DNA from: Hyphomicrobiales bacterium
GTDB lineage: Bacteria > Pseudomonadota > Alphaproteobacteria > Rhizobiales > Beijerinckiaceae
Length of the DNA: 64,000 nucleotides
Direction of reading: 5' to 3'
Assembly: GCA_027489535.1 (NCBI GenBank)
Contig: JAIXZO010000006.1
Location: 270,697 to 334,696, forward strand
Below the pieces are notes generated by a model, which ran no database searches, had not been told where the DNA came from, and was given only the letters and a program-made list of their open reading frames with translations. The position numbers and the translations under genes were made by a program. Shown here one piece after another: positions 22,260 through 32,164 of the stretch; within the stretch, counting starts at the first letter, position 1, and each line of letters starts with the position of its first letter.

Positions 22260-23642
22260 TCACTCCGCCAGCGCGGCGAGGATGCGCGCCCAAGAGCGGG
22301 TGCCCTTGTGGAAGCTGGTAAGGTCGTATTTCTCGTTGGGCGAATGCACGCGGTCGTCGTCGAGACCGAACCCGACCAGCAGCGAGTCGAGACCCAGCAT
22401 GCGCTTGAAATCGCCGACGATCGGGATGGAGCCGCCCGAGCCGATGGTGACCGGAGCGACGCCCCATTCGTCCTGAAGCGCCGTTTTCGCGGCGACGAGA
22501 TCGGGCATGTCGAAGGGCAGGGCCAAGGCGCGGGAGCCCTTGTGCTTGATGAACTCGACCGAGCAATCGGCCGGGATGCGGGCGCGCACGAAGGCCTTGA
22601 ACGCGTCGCTGACCTTGGCGGGGTCCTGATCGTCCACCAGACGGAACGAGATCTTCATGGAGGCCTTGCCGGCGATGACGGTCTTCGCGCCCTCGCCCGT
22701 ATAGCCGCCGATGATGCCGTTGACGTCGCATGTGGGGCGGGACTGGATCTGCTCGATCAGCATGCGGCCCTTCTCGCCGGCCGGGATGTTGAGCCCGACC
22801 TGCCCGAGGAAGTCCTCGGCGGTGAGGTTGAGGCGCTTCCACTGTTCCAGCACCTGCGTCGGCGTCTCGTGCACGCCGTCGTAGAAGCCCGGCAGCGTGA
22901 CGCGGCCGTCGGCGTCGTGAAGGTCGGCAATGATGCGGCCGAGTACGCGGATCGGGTTCATCGCCGCGCCGCCGAACAAGCCCGAATGCAGGTCGCGGTC
23001 GGCGCAGGTGACGACGACTTCCTCATAGACCATGCCGCGCAGCGACGTGGTGATCGCGGGCGTCTTGCCGTCCCACATGCCGGTGTCGCAGACGAGCGCG
23101 AGATCGGCCGCGAGTTCCGCCTTGTTGGCCTCGACCCATTCCGGCAGATGCTTGGAGCCGTCCTCTTCCGCGCCTTCGACGAGGATGGTGAGCCCGACGG
23201 GGAGGGAGCCGGTGACGGCCTTCCAGGCCCGGCAGGCCTCGACGAAGGTCATCACCTGACCCTTGTCGTCGCAAGCGCCGCGCGCGGAGATCACCTTGCG
23301 GCCGTCGGGCAGCGTCGCGATGCGCGGCTCGAAGGGCGGCGTCTCCCACTCGCTCAGCGGATCGACGGGCTGCACGTCGTAATGGCCGTAGAACAGCGCA
23401 TGCTTGCCCGCATCCTTGCCTGCCTTGCCGAGCACGACGGGATGGCCCGCCGTTTCGCGCACGCCGGTGTCGAAGCCGATGGAGCGCAGATCCGCCGCCA
23501 ACCACTCCGCCGCCTTTCGGCATTCCGCCGCAAAGGCGGGATCTGTCGAAATCGACTGGATGCGGAGGAAATCGAACAGCCGCGCGACGGACGCATCGAG
23601 ATCGGCGTCGATCTTGGCGAGAACGGAATCGAGATGGGACAT
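22260..23642 (-). CDS. M20-family dipeptidase/metallopeptidase
   Basis: A 460-residue di-zinc peptidase of the M20 family. Metal-ligand motifs: FYGHYDVQPVDP (His, Asp), ISARGACDDKGQVMTFVEA (bridging Asp), LVEGAEEDGSKHLPEWV (Glu pair), and VCDTGMWDGKTPAI. HKGTRSWARILAAL near the end contains the last-domain residues. These are dipeptidase-like (CNDP type, non-specific dipeptide or amidohydrolase activity). Cytoplasmic. The start at 23642 (MSHLDSVLAKIDADLD) is preferred over 23699. It lies 100 bp from a palindrome (23742-23773) that may also drive transcription toward it. Confidence 0.92.
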   Translation of the reverse strand: MSHLDSVLAKIDADLDASVARLFDFLRIQSISTDPAFAAECRKAAEWLAADLRSIGFDTGVRETAGHPVVLGKAGKDAGKHALFYGHYDVQPVDPLSEWETPPFEPRIATLPDGRKVISARGACDDKGQVMTFVEACRAWKAVTGSLPVGLTILVEGAEEDGSKHLPEWVEANKAELAADLALVCDTGMWDGKTPAITTSLRGMVYEEVVVTCADRDLHSGLFGGAAMNPIRVLGRIIADLHDADGRVTLPGFYDGVHETPTQVLEQWKRLNLTAEDFLGQVGLNIPAGEKGRMLIEQIQSRPTCDVNGIIGGYTGEGAKTVIAGKASMKISFRLVDDQDPAKVSDAFKAFVRARIPADCSVEFIKHKGSRALALPFDMPDLVAAKTALQDEWGVAPVTIGSGGSIPIVGDFKRMLGLDSLLVGFGLDDDRVHSPNEKYDLTSFHKGTRSWARILAALAE

Positions 23643-23741
23643 GGAAGGGTCTCTGCGAAAGCGGAGCCGGGAGGTTAGCGACCGGGCGGCGGGAGGCAAG
23701 CGCGCAGACGGCGGCGGAGCAATGCGGCGGACGCGGGCGGA

Positions 23742-23773
23742 GTTATAGACAAAATCGTGTTTTTGTCTATAAC
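23742..23773. promoter_or_regulatory. 32-bp perfect palindrome before the nucleotidyltransferase gene
   Basis: Arms GTTATAGACAAAA and TTTTGTCTATAAC, 13 bp each, separated by 6 nt, ending 6 nt before the ATG at 23780. TAGACA (23747-23752) and TATAAC (23768-23773) are spaced 15 nt and could form -35 and -10 boxes, in which case transcription would start at about the ATG and the mRNA would be leaderless. No ribosome binding site is present. Because the element is symmetric, the same promoter boxes read on the minus strand toward the M20 gene. A nearly identical palindrome follows the gene. Confidence 0.75.
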
Positions 23774-23779
23774 CACGTT

Positions 23780-24829
23780 ATGCAGCGCATCGCCCCCTCA
23801 TTGCTCACGGTCTATGCCGATCTCGTGCAGAGCCTCGCCGCCGGGGAGGATTCGACGGTCTCCGTCTATGCGCAGACCCAAAAGGGAAAGCGCTACCTTT
23901 ATGCCGTGCGCCGCGAGGGTGCGGACCGCAAAAGCACCTATATCGGCCCGGAAGACGATGCCGAAGCGGCGGCGCGGGCCGCGGAAATAACGGCTTCGAC
24001 GGCGCGCGCCAAGGCACGGCGTACCGCGATCTCCGCCTTGCGCTCGGCCCGCATTCCCGTTCTCGAACCGGAACTCGGACGCGTCTTGGAAGTGGTGGAA
24101 GCAGGCGGATTGTTTCGCAACGGTGCCGTGCTGGTCGGCACGGGGGCGTTCCAATGCTACTCCCCGATGGTCGGCCACATTTTGCCGGCGGCCGGCATGG
24201 GCACGCGCGACGTGGACCTTGCAACCGCATCGCTCGCCTTGTCGGCCGGACGGCGACAGCGCGAGGCCCGTGCGCGCGACCGCATCGCCGACGAAAGCGG
24301 AGAGACGGAGAGCCTCGAACTGCTGCTGAAGCGGGCGGACCCGACCTTTACCGGACTGCCGACGCTCGATCGCAAGGCCTTCCCGTCGCGCTTCCGGAAT
24401 GCCGACGGCTTTCTGGTGGAAATGCTCGTCCCGATCCGCTCGCGCAACGACACGAATCCGATGCCGATTCCCGCTCTGAAGGCGGGAGCTATCCCCCTGC
24501 AGCATTTGGGATGGCTGATCGAGAACCCGGTCCCCGCCGCCGCGCTGTACGGCACCGGCATCTTCGTGCGTGTGCCGCAACCGGCACGTTACGCCGTGCA
24601 CAAGCTGCTGATCGCGCAAAAACGCATCGGCGACGTCTCCAAGAAGACGAAGGATCTGTTGCAGGCGAAGGCGCTGATCGAGGCGCTCGTCGCACTCGAC
24701 CCGGCCGCTTTGTTCGATGCACTGGACGACGCGCGGGGACGCGGCGTCAACGGATGGGAAAAGCCGGTGAACGTTTCTCTGGCGGCTTTGGGGCTCTCGC
24801 CGGAGACGCTGGAACCGGCCGGTGCGTGA
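23780..24829 (+). CDS. GSU2403-family nucleotidyltransferase-fold protein
   Basis: A 349-residue protein. It begins MQRIAPSLLTVYADLVQSLA, then a basic region, then RVLEVVEAGGLFRNGAVLVG and FQCYSPMVGHILPAAGM, GTRDVDLA (the paired acidic residues of the nucleotidyltransferase active site), and a second half with FRNADGFLVEMLVPIRSR and VPQPARYAVHKLLIAQKR. These are typical of GSU2403-type nucleotidyltransferase proteins, distantly like AbiEii. Substrate is unknown. The gene stands alone and is bracketed by near-identical palindromes at 23742-23773 and 24846-24880. There is no upstream ribosome binding site. It may be a mobile or self-regulated defence-like cassette, but this is inference. Confidence 0.85.
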   Translation: MQRIAPSLLTVYADLVQSLAAGEDSTVSVYAQTQKGKRYLYAVRREGADRKSTYIGPEDDAEAAARAAEITASTARAKARRTAISALRSARIPVLEPELGRVLEVVEAGGLFRNGAVLVGTGAFQCYSPMVGHILPAAGMGTRDVDLATASLALSAGRRQREARARDRIADESGETESLELLLKRADPTFTGLPTLDRKAFPSRFRNADGFLVEMLVPIRSRNDTNPMPIPALKAGAIPLQHLGWLIENPVPAAALYGTGIFVRVPQPARYAVHKLLIAQKRIGDVSKKTKDLLQAKALIEALVALDPAALFDALDDARGRGVNGWEKPVNVSLAALGLSPETLEPAGA

Positions 24830-24845
24830 CGACGGAAAACGCTGA

Positions 24846-24880
24846 AGTTGTAGACAAAATCCCGATTTTTGTCTACAACT
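24846..24880. repeat. Second palindrome after the nucleotidyltransferase gene
   Basis: Arms AGTTGTAGACAAAA and TTTTGTCTACAACT, 14 bp each, with a 7-nt spacer. Compared with the upstream palindrome one base pair differs (A to G in one arm, T to C in the other), so the change is compensatory and symmetry is kept. It lies between the gene end and the convergent HerA-like gene. Function as regulator site, terminator or cassette end is open. Confidence 0.75.
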
Positions 24881-24900
24881 CGGCTCCTCTCCCCACCCTG

Positions 24901-26424
24901 CTACCGCTTCATGATGCTGCCGAGCACGCCGCGCAGGATGGCGCGGCCGATCTGGTTGCCGACGGTGCGGGCGGCCGAGCTGGCGACGTTGGAGACGACG
25001 CGTTCGGTCATCGTCATGCGGGTGCGGCCGCCGCGCGTCGTCGCGGTCGTCGTGCGGGTGCCGACCACGCCGCCGAGCAGGCCGCCCAGCATTCCGCCGA
25101 TCCCGCCGCCCTGCTCCTCTTCTGCGGCGGTCGCCGCCGTCGCGGCTTCGGCGCGGCGGGTCTCCAACATTTCGAAGGCCGACTCGCGGTCCACAGCATC
25201 GTCGTAGCGGCCCCGCACGGGGCTCGCCTGAATGATTGCCGAACGCTCTTCGGGCGCGAGCGGTCCGACGCGGCTTGCCGGCGGGCGGATCATCGTGCGC
25301 TCGACCATGGCGGGCACGCCGCGCAACTCGAGCAGCGAAACGAGCGCCTCGCCGACGCCGAGTTCGGTGATGACGCGTTCGGTGTCGAGAGCGGGGTTCG
25401 GGCGGAACGTCTCCGCCGCGGCGCGCACCGCCTTCTGGTCGCGCGGGGTGAAGGCGCGGAGCGCGTGCTGCACGCGGTTGCCCAATTGCGCGAGCACCGC
25501 GTCGGGCACGTCGAGCGGGTTCTGCGTGACGAAATAAACGCCGACGCCCTTCGAGCGGATCAGCCGAACGACACGTTCCACCGCATCCACCAAGGCCTTC
25601 GGCGCGTCGTCGAACAGCAGATGCGCCTCGTCGAAGAAGAACACCAGCTTCGGCTTGTCGAGATCGCCCGCCTCGGGCAGTTCCTCGAACAGCTCGGACA
25701 GGAGCCACAGCAGGAAGGTCGCGTAGAGCCGCGGATTGTTCATCAGCCGGTCGGCCGCGAGGATGTTGACGATGCCGCGCCCGTCGCGATCCGTGCGCAT
25801 CAGGTCGGCGATGTTCAGCGCCGGCTCGCCGAAAAAGTTCTCCGCGCCCTGATTTTCGAGAATCAGCAGCCCGCGCTGGATCGCGCCGACGGTGGCGGGG
25901 GAGACGTTGCCGTAGCTGCGCATCAGTTCGGCCGCATTGTCGGCGACGTGGGTCAGCAGCGCGCGGAGGTCCTTCAGATCCAGCAGCAGCAGTCCCTGCT
26001 CGTCGGCGAGGCGGAAGGCGATGTTGAGCACGCCCTCCTGCACCTCGTTGAGATCGAGCAGGCGCGCGAGCAGCAACGGCCCCATCTCGGATACGGTCGT
26101 GCGCACGGGGTGGCCCTGTTCGCCGTAGACGTCCCAGAACACGGTGGGGAACCGGTCGGGCTGCCACTCGAAGCCCTGCGCCTTCGCGCGCTCGACGAAG
26201 GCGGGGTTGGCTTCTCCGGCGGCGGCGATGCCGGACAGATCGCCCTTCACGTCGGCGGCGAACACCGGGACGCCGGCATTCGAGAAGCCTTCCGCGAGCA
26301 CCTGCAGCGTCACCGTCTTGCCGGTGCCGGTCGCTCCGGTCACGAGGCCGTGCCGGTTGGCGAGCTTCAGCCGCATCTCCTGCGGGTGCGTGCCCGCGCC
26401 GATCGGGAAGGTCTCGTCCGCCAT
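24901..26424 (-). CDS. HerA-like helicase/ATPase (DUF853, YjgR-like)
   Basis: A 507-residue P-loop ATPase of the DUF853 (YjgR) group. Walker A GATGTGKT is near residue 30 ([20 protein letters not shown]), then [10 protein letters not shown], and Walker [21 protein letters not shown] and [20 protein letters not shown] follow. The C-terminus is low complexity (Gly-rich [17 protein letters not shown], then Thr/Arg-rich), which is a usual ending of the family. These are hexameric ATPases related to HerA/FtsK, with DNA- or protein-translocating roles not well defined. The ATG at 26424 is standard. Convergent with the nucleotidyltransferase gene. Confidence 0.9.
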   Translation of the reverse strand: MADETFPIGAGTHPQEMRLKLANRHGLVTGATGTGKTVTLQVLAEGFSNAGVPVFAADVKGDLSGIAAAGEANPAFVERAKAQGFEWQPDRFPTVFWDVYGEQGHPVRTTVSEMGPLLLARLLDLNEVQEGVLNIAFRLADEQGLLLLDLKDLRALLTHVADNAAELMRSYGNVSPATVGAIQRGLLILENQGAENFFGEPALNIADLMRTDRDGRGIVNILAADRLMNNPRLYATFLLWLLSELFEELPEAGDLDKPKLVFFFDEAHLLFDDAPKALVDAVERVVRLIRSKGVGVYFVTQNPLDVPDAVLAQLGNRVQHALRAFTPRDQKAVRAAAETFRPNPALDTERVITELGVGEALVSLLELRGVPAMVERTMIRPPASRVGPLAPEERSAIIQASPVRGRYDDAVDRESAFEMLETRRAEAATAATAAEEEQGGGIGGMLGGLLGGVVGTRTTTATTRGGRTRMTMTERVVSNVASSAARTVGNQIGRAILRGVLGSIMKR

Positions 26425-26536
26425 GGCGTTGCTCCTCTGTTCCTGCGGCGCTCAATATGGGATGTTCGGAGGCTCACGTCACGGCACACATGCCGTCGCG
26501 CTCTCGTCCTGCGTCGTACCGTCAACCGGAGGCACC

Positions 26537-26902
26537 ATGGAAGAGCTGATCGCCCGCGTATCGACAGTTACCTCCCTCGACCCGACCACCGCCCGCAGCG
26601 CGGTGGCGATCGTGCTCTCGTTCCTGCAGGAAGAAGCCCCCAAGCACGACGTCGACGCCGCCTTCGCGGACTTGCCGGGCGCGGACGAATTGGCGGCCGA
26701 AGTCCCCGCCGCCGGCGGCACCGTGGCCGGCATGGGGATAGGACTGATGGCCTTGGCCGGCCGCCTCACCGCGCTCGGCCTCTCGATGTCCGACATGCAG
26801 GCGCTCGGCCGCGAAGTCTTCGCCTATGGGCGAGAGAAGGCGGGCGAGGACAAGATGGGCGCGCTCGTGGGCGCGGTGCCGGGATTGTCCGATTTCGTTT
26901 GA
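26537..26902 (+). CDS. Small helical protein, DUF2267-like
   Basis: A 121-residue protein, MEELIARVSTVTSLDPTTAR then AVAIVLSFLQEEAPKHDVDA and a Gly/Ala-rich middle, ending FAYGREKAGEDKMGALVGAV. The N-terminal helix pair recalls DUF2267-type or related regulatory helical domains, a weak match. ATG at 26537 has GGAGG before it. A palindromic repeat cluster follows. Confidence 0.7.
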   Translation: MEELIARVSTVTSLDPTTARSAVAIVLSFLQEEAPKHDVDAAFADLPGADELAAEVPAAGGTVAGMGIGLMALAGRLTALGLSMSDMQALGREVFAYGREKAGEDKMGALVGAVPGLSDFV

Positions 26903-26969
26903 GGACGTAGTTCGAGACGGCGCTGCGCTTCGGCCGTGACGTTGTTTGGGGTGTGGGCTCCACATTCAC

Positions 26970-27115
26970 CCTCATGGTGAGGAGCGCGGCGAAGCCGTGC
27001 GTCTCGAACCATCATTCGTGCGCGGGGAAGAGTGCGTGGTTCGAGACGGCGCTGCGCGCCTCCTCACCATGAGGGCTTTGGGGGGTGGGGCGCTGCGCGC
27101 CTCCTCACCATGAGG
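26970..27115. repeat. Palindromic intergenic repeats (copy f and partial copies)
   Basis: A paired copy (26970-27074: CCTCATGGTGAGGAGCGCGG ... GGTTCGAGACGG ... CTCCTCACCATGAGGG) is followed by a third partial arm at 27091-27115 (CGCTGCGCGCCTCCTCACCATGAGG). A fragment (GTAGTTCGAGACGGCGCTG) occurs at 26908. This is the same family as in the terminase-portal gap, here between the DUF2267-like and mutase genes. The 26903-27225 gap holds nothing else clear apart from the mutase leader. Confidence 0.85.
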
Positions 27116-27225
27116 TCTTCCACCTTTTCCCTCGCGGCCAGCCGTTCGTCGAAGGGCGAAGTGGCGGAAATCGGCGTTTCGGTGCATGGTCCGGCCGAAT
27201 TCCGGACCGATGTCGAGGATGCTTC

Positions 27226-29130
27226 ATGGCCGATCTGCCTTTCGTCACGGACATGCCTCTCGCCACGCGCGAGACGTGGCTGAAACTGGTGGACGGCGTC
27301 CTCAAAGGCGGGGATTTCGACAAGAAGCTCGTTTCCGTCACCGCCGACGGCCTGAAGATCGCGCCGCTCTACGACAAGGCCGTCGGCCGGGGTCCGTTGG
27401 CGGCGCGTGCGCCGGGCGCGCCTTGGGCCGTCGTGCAGCGCGTCGATCATCCCGACGCGGCCGAGTCGAACGCCCTCGCTTTGACCGACTTGGAAAACGG
27501 CGCGACGGGCCTCGCCCTCGTCTTCGCGGGCTCGCCCGCCGCATACGGTTTCGGATTGGAGCCGACGCAGGATGCGGTCGAAGCGGCGCTGGCCGACATT
27601 TATCTCGATGCGGGCGTCGAAATCGCGGTCGATGCGGGATCGAAGACCCGCGACGTCGCCCGCATCCTGACCGATCTCGTGAAGGCGCGGCGGCTCGATC
27701 CGGGCATGACGCGCATCCGCTTCGGCTTCGATCCGCTCGGCGGCCTCGCCGCCACGGGCACGCTGCGTGAGGGCTGGGGACAGGTCTCCCCCAATTTCGC
27801 CAAGGCCGTGCGTGAACGGCTCGATCTCGGCTTCACCGCCCCCGTCGTCGCCGCCGATGCCCGCATCGTGCATGCGGCGGGCGGGTCCGAAGCGCAGGAG
27901 CTCGCCTATGCGCTCTCCTGCGCCGTCGCCTATCTCCGGGCCTTGGAGGCATCCGGCCTCGCGCTCGGAAAGGCGCGCGACGCGATCGAGTTCCGCCTCG
28001 CCGCCGATGCCGATCAGTTCATGACCATCGCCAAGTTCCGCGCCCTGCGGAAGCTGTGGGCGCGCGTCGAGGAAGCCTGCGGCTTGGAGCCCAAACCCGC
28101 CTTCATCGCCGCCGAAACCGCTTGGCGCATGATGACGCGCCGCGACCCTTGGGTGAACATGCTGCGCGAGACGGTCGCCGTGTTCGCAGCGGGCATCGCG
28201 GGCGCGAACGCCGTCACCGTGCTGCCCTTCACGCAGGCGCTCGGCCTGCCCGACGCCTTCGCGCGGCGCATCGCGCGCAACACGCAATTGGTGCTGCTGG
28301 AGGAATCCAACCTCGCCAAGGTGTCCGACCCCGCCGCCGGTTCCGGCGGCATGGAAACCCTGACGGACGATCTCTCGGCCGCCGCCTGGGCGCTGTTCCA
28401 AGCGATCGAGCGCGAGGGAGGGCTCGCATCGGCGCTCGGCTCGGGCATGCTGCAGGGCAAGATCGCCGAAATTCGCGCCGCCCGCGAAAAGGCCGTCGCG
28501 CGGCGCAAGGAGCCGCTCACCGGCACCAGCGAATTCCCGGACGTCAAGGATTCCCCCGTCTCGGTGCTCCGCCCGGTGCCGATCCGCGCGGAAGCCGCTC
28601 CGGAGGGCGCGCTCGCCGCACCCCTGCCGCTCTCGCGGGTTTCCGAACCCTTCGAGGCGCTGCGCGACGCGGCGGATGCGGCGGCGCTGCGCACGGGCAC
28701 GCGTCCTGCCGTGTTCCTCGCGGCGCTCGGCCCCGTCGCGGCCTTCACGGCGCGCGCGATGTTCGCCAAGAACCTGTTCGAGGCGGGCGGCATCGCCGCG
28801 ATCTCGAACGACGGTTTCGCCGAGGACGGCGGTACGGACATCCCCGCCATGATCGCCGCCTTCAAGGCGTCCGGCGCGCGCCTCGCCTGCATCTGCTCGT
28901 CCGACGAGCTCTATGCGCAAGAAGCCGAGCGGGCCGCGACCGCATTGCTCGCCGGCGGCGCGAAAAGCGTCTTCCTCGCCGGGAGGCCGGGCGATCTCGA
29001 ACCCGCGTTGAAGCAGGCGGGCGTGCATGCCTTCATCCATGCTGGCTGCGACGTCGTCGCGACGCTGCGCGACGCCCATGATATTCTCGGGCTTGAAATC
29101 CCCGGCATCCAAGCGGAGGCCCGCCGATGA
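27226..29130 (+). CDS. mutA: Methylmalonyl-CoA mutase, small (beta) subunit
   Basis: A 634-residue MutA, the non-catalytic partner subunit of the B12-dependent mutase that interconverts methylmalonyl-CoA and succinyl-CoA in propionate metabolism. The TIM-barrel half has [27 protein letters not shown] and [21 protein letters not shown] [20 protein letters not shown]. The C-terminal B12-like domain ([20 protein letters not shown]) lacks the DxHxxG motif, as usual for this subunit. The start at 27226 gives [20 protein letters not shown]. It overlaps mutB by 4 nt (ATGA), so the subunits are translationally coupled. Confidence 0.95.
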   Translation: MADLPFVTDMPLATRETWLKLVDGVLKGGDFDKKLVSVTADGLKIAPLYDKAVGRGPLAARAPGAPWAVVQRVDHPDAAESNALALTDLENGATGLALVFAGSPAAYGFGLEPTQDAVEAALADIYLDAGVEIAVDAGSKTRDVARILTDLVKARRLDPGMTRIRFGFDPLGGLAATGTLREGWGQVSPNFAKAVRERLDLGFTAPVVAADARIVHAAGGSEAQELAYALSCAVAYLRALEASGLALGKARDAIEFRLAADADQFMTIAKFRALRKLWARVEEACGLEPKPAFIAAETAWRMMTRRDPWVNMLRETVAVFAAGIAGANAVTVLPFTQALGLPDAFARRIARNTQLVLLEESNLAKVSDPAAGSGGMETLTDDLSAAAWALFQAIEREGGLASALGSGMLQGKIAEIRAAREKAVARRKEPLTGTSEFPDVKDSPVSVLRPVPIRAEAAPEGALAAPLPLSRVSEPFEALRDAADAAALRTGTRPAVFLAALGPVAAFTARAMFAKNLFEAGGIAAISNDGFAEDGGTDIPAMIAAFKASGARLACICSSDELYAQEAERAATALLAGGAKSVFLAGRPGDLEPALKQAGVHAFIHAGCDVVATLRDAHDILGLEIPGIQAEARR

Positions 29131-31286
29131 CCCGCATTCCGGACTTTTCGACGATCGCGCTCGAGCAAAGCTGTCCCGCCGCACCCAAGGCGGCCGGCGA
29201 GCCGTGGATCACGCCGGAGGAGATTCCGGTCAAGGCCGTCTACACGGAGGCGGACCGCGCCGGGCTGCCTTACGTGGACAGCCTTCCCGGCACCGCGCCC
29301 TATCTGCGCGGCCCCTACCCCACGATGTACGTCAACCAGCCTTGGACCGTCCGCCAATATGCGGGCTTCTCCACGGCGGAAGACTCGAACGCCTTCTACC
29401 GCCGCAACCTCGCGGCGGGTCAGAAAGGCCTGTCGGTCGCCTTCGATCTCGCGACCCATCGCGGCTATGATTCCGACCATCCCCGCGTCGGCGGCGACGT
29501 CGGCATGGCGGGCGTGGCCATCGATTCCATCTACGACATGCGCACGCTGTTCTCGGGCATTCCGCTCGACCAAATGAGCGTGTCGATGACCATGAACGGC
29601 GCGGTGCTGCCCGTGCTCGCGCTCTACATCGTCGCGGCCGAAGAGCAGGGCGTGCCGCCCGAAAAGCTCTCGGGGACCATTCAGAACGACATTCTGAAGG
29701 AGTTCATGGTCCGAAATACCTACATCTATCCGCCCCTGCCCTCGATGCGGATCATCTCGGATATCTTCGCCTTCACCTCGCAGAAGATGCCGAAATTCAA
29801 CTCGATCTCGATTTCCGGCTATCACATGCAGGAAGCGGGAGCGACGCAGGATCTCGAGCTTGCCTACACGCTGGCCGACGGCGTCGAATATATCCGCGCG
29901 GGCATCGCCGCGGGCCTTTCGGTGGACAAGTTCGCGCCCCGGCTCAGCTTCTTCTGGGCCATCGGCATGAACTTCTTCATGGAGGTGGCGAAGCTCCGCG
30001 CGGCGCGCCTGCTGTGGACGAAGCTCGTGAAAGAGTTCAATCCGCAAAGCGAGAAGTCCCTGCCGCTGCGCACCCATTCCCAGACGTCGGGATGGTCGCT
30101 GACGGCGCAGGACGTGTTCAACAACGTCGTCCGCACGCAGATCGAGGCCATGGCGGCGACGCAGGGGCACACCCAGTCGCTCCACACCAACGCGCTCGAC
30201 GAGGCGCTGGCGCTGCCCACCGACTTCTCGGCCCGCATCGCGCGCAACACGCAGCTGTTCCTGCAGCAGGAAAGCGGCACCACGCGCATCATCGACCCGT
30301 GGGGCGGCTCCTTCTACGTCGAGCGTCTGACGGCGGAACTGGCCGCCAAGGCCTGGGCGCATATCGAAGAGGTCGAGACGCTCGGCGGCATGGCCAAGGC
30401 CATCGAAGCGGGCATTCCGAAGCTGCGCATCGAAGAGGCGGCGGCGAAGACGCAGGCGCGCATCGATTCCGGCCATCAGTCGGTCATCGGCGTCAACAAA
30501 TACCGCCCCACCGACGAGCGGCCCATCGACGTGCTCAAGGTCGACAATTCTTCCGTACGCACGCAGCAGATCGAAAAGCTCCGCCGCTTGCGCGAGGAAC
30601 GCACCGAGTCCGACGTTCTCGCGGCCCTCGACGCGCTGACCGAAGGCGCGAAGGGCGACGCCAACCTGCTCGATCTCGCGGTGAAGGCGGCGCGCGCCAA
30701 GGCCACCGTCGGCGAAATCTCGATGGCGCTGGAAAAGGTGTTCGGCCGCCACCGCGCGGAAATCCGTTCCATCTCGGGCGTTTACAAGCGGGAGGTCGGA
30801 GCCATGTCCGACGCCGTGCGGCGCGTTCAGGCGCAGGTGGAGGCCTTCGAGGAGAGCGACGGGCGGCGCCCGCGCATCCTCGTGGCCAAGATGGGACAGG
30901 ACGGGCATGACCGCGGGCAGAAGGTGATCGCCTCGGCCTTCGCCGATCTCGGCTTCGACGTGGATATCGGGCCGCTCTTCGCCACCCCGGCCGAAGCGGC
31001 GCGGCAGGCGGTGGACAACGACGTGCACATCGTCGGCGTGTCCTCGCTGGCGGCGGGCCATCTCACCCTCGTGCCGGAATTGAAGGCCGCGTTGGCGGAT
31101 GCGGGCCGCCCCGACATCATGGTCGTGGTCGGCGGGGTCATCCCCCCGCAGGATTTCGACGCGCTGACGAAGGCCGGGGCAAGCGCCATCTTCCCGCCCG
31201 GCACCGTGATCGCCGAAGCGGCGGTGAAGCTGCTCGAAGAATTGAACGGGCGCTTGGGCTACGCGCAGAAAACGGCGGCGGAATGA
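29127..31286 (+). CDS. mutB: Methylmalonyl-CoA mutase, large (alpha) catalytic subunit
   Basis: A 719-residue catalytic subunit, full length. The substrate channel region [20 protein letters not shown] (about 65-84), [20 protein letters not shown] and the barrel [20 protein letters not shown] are typical. The C-terminal B12-binding domain carries [20 protein letters not shown] with the axial His (DxHxxG, about residue 592), and [17 protein letters not shown] and [12 protein letters not shown]. The reaction is the rearrangement (R)-methylmalonyl-CoA to succinyl-CoA. The ATG overlaps the mutA stop as ATGA. The MeaB chaperone is encoded separately at 38291-39283. Confidence 0.97.
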   Translation: MTRIPDFSTIALEQSCPAAPKAAGEPWITPEEIPVKAVYTEADRAGLPYVDSLPGTAPYLRGPYPTMYVNQPWTVRQYAGFSTAEDSNAFYRRNLAAGQKGLSVAFDLATHRGYDSDHPRVGGDVGMAGVAIDSIYDMRTLFSGIPLDQMSVSMTMNGAVLPVLALYIVAAEEQGVPPEKLSGTIQNDILKEFMVRNTYIYPPLPSMRIISDIFAFTSQKMPKFNSISISGYHMQEAGATQDLELAYTLADGVEYIRAGIAAGLSVDKFAPRLSFFWAIGMNFFMEVAKLRAARLLWTKLVKEFNPQSEKSLPLRTHSQTSGWSLTAQDVFNNVVRTQIEAMAATQGHTQSLHTNALDEALALPTDFSARIARNTQLFLQQESGTTRIIDPWGGSFYVERLTAELAAKAWAHIEEVETLGGMAKAIEAGIPKLRIEEAAAKTQARIDSGHQSVIGVNKYRPTDERPIDVLKVDNSSVRTQQIEKLRRLREERTESDVLAALDALTEGAKGDANLLDLAVKAARAKATVGEISMALEKVFGRHRAEIRSISGVYKREVGAMSDAVRRVQAQVEAFEESDGRRPRILVAKMGQDGHDRGQKVIASAFADLGFDVDIGPLFATPAEAARQAVDNDVHIVGVSSLAAGHLTLVPELKAALADAGRPDIMVVVGGVIPPQDFDALTKAGASAIFPPGTVIAEAAVKLLEELNGRLGYAQKTAAE

Positions 31287-31371
31287 GCGGGGGCGAAACC
31301 GTCCTCGTAGTTCCCGTCCGCGTCGTTTTCTTCCGCCCCATTCCCGCCCCTCTCTCGTGTTGAATGCCGTC

Positions 31372-32151
31372 ATGCTCAGGTCGAGACCCGTGCTGACGAT
31401 ATTCTTCGCGATCTTCATCCTCCCCCTCGCCGTCCACGCCGCTTGGTGGCTGCCGCAGGATCGACCGGGAAACTGGTCGACTGCGGACTGGTCGAGCGCG
31501 GGGCTGTTGCGGCCCGCCCGCGAGAACCCGGACGCGATGGTGCGCGTCTACGCCGCCCGCGTCGGGCGCTGGCGCGGCGTGTTCGCCCATCACACATGGG
31601 TGGTGGTGAAGGAGCGCGATGCCTCCCGCTACACCCGCTACGACGTGGTGGGATGGGGCCGCCCGGTGCGCATGGACAATTGGGCCGCGGACGGGCGCTG
31701 GTACGGGCAGGACCCGGAAGTCGTCGGCGCGCTCGACGGCGCGGCGGCCGAGGCCCTCATTCCCCGCATCCGCGAGGCCGTCGCCGCTTATCCCTATTCT
31801 GAGGCCGGCGGCTATTCCGCTTGGCCGGGGCCGAATTCCAACACCTTCGTAAATCACGTCCTCGCCGCGATCCCGGAGGCGGGCATCGCCCTGCCGCCGA
31901 CCGCGCTGGGCAAGGATTACCGTACCGACGGCAGCTTTGCGGGCTTCGCGCCCTCGCGCAGCGGCGTGCAGGTGGCGGTGAAGGGCCTGTTCGGCGTCAC
32001 TTTGGCGTGGGTCGAAGGCGTCGAGGTTAACGTGCTCGGGCTCGTGGCCGGCCTCGACCTGCGACGGCCGGCGCTCAAACTCCCCGGCTTCGGCCGCATC
32101 GGCATGGACCAGGCCGTCGGATCGGCGGCGGCGAACGTCTCGAAACCCTGA
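31372..32151 (+). CDS. DUF3750 family exported protein
   Basis: About 259 residues. An N-terminal hydrophobic stretch (PVLTIFFAIFILPLAVHAAW) acts as signal or anchor. The body shows the DUF3750 pattern: RVYAARVGRWRGVFAHHTWV, RYDVVGWGRPVRMDNWA, RWYGQDPEVVG, YPYSEAGGYSAWPGPNSN with NTFVNHVLAAIPE, and LGLVAGLDLRRPALKLPG. His and Asn in these blocks suggest an NlpC/P60-like fold, not proven. ATG at 31372 is chosen over the GTG at 31357. No strong ribosome binding site. Confidence 0.85.
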   Translation: MLRSRPVLTIFFAIFILPLAVHAAWWLPQDRPGNWSTADWSSAGLLRPARENPDAMVRVYAARVGRWRGVFAHHTWVVVKERDASRYTRYDVVGWGRPVRMDNWAADGRWYGQDPEVVGALDGAAAEALIPRIREAVAAYPYSEAGGYSAWPGPNSNTFVNHVLAAIPEAGIALPPTALGKDYRTDGSFAGFAPSRSGVQVAVKGLFGVTLAWVEGVEVNVLGLVAGLDLRRPALKLPGFGRIGMDQAVGSAAANVSKP

Positions 32152-32164
32152 GGCGTGCCCTCGA

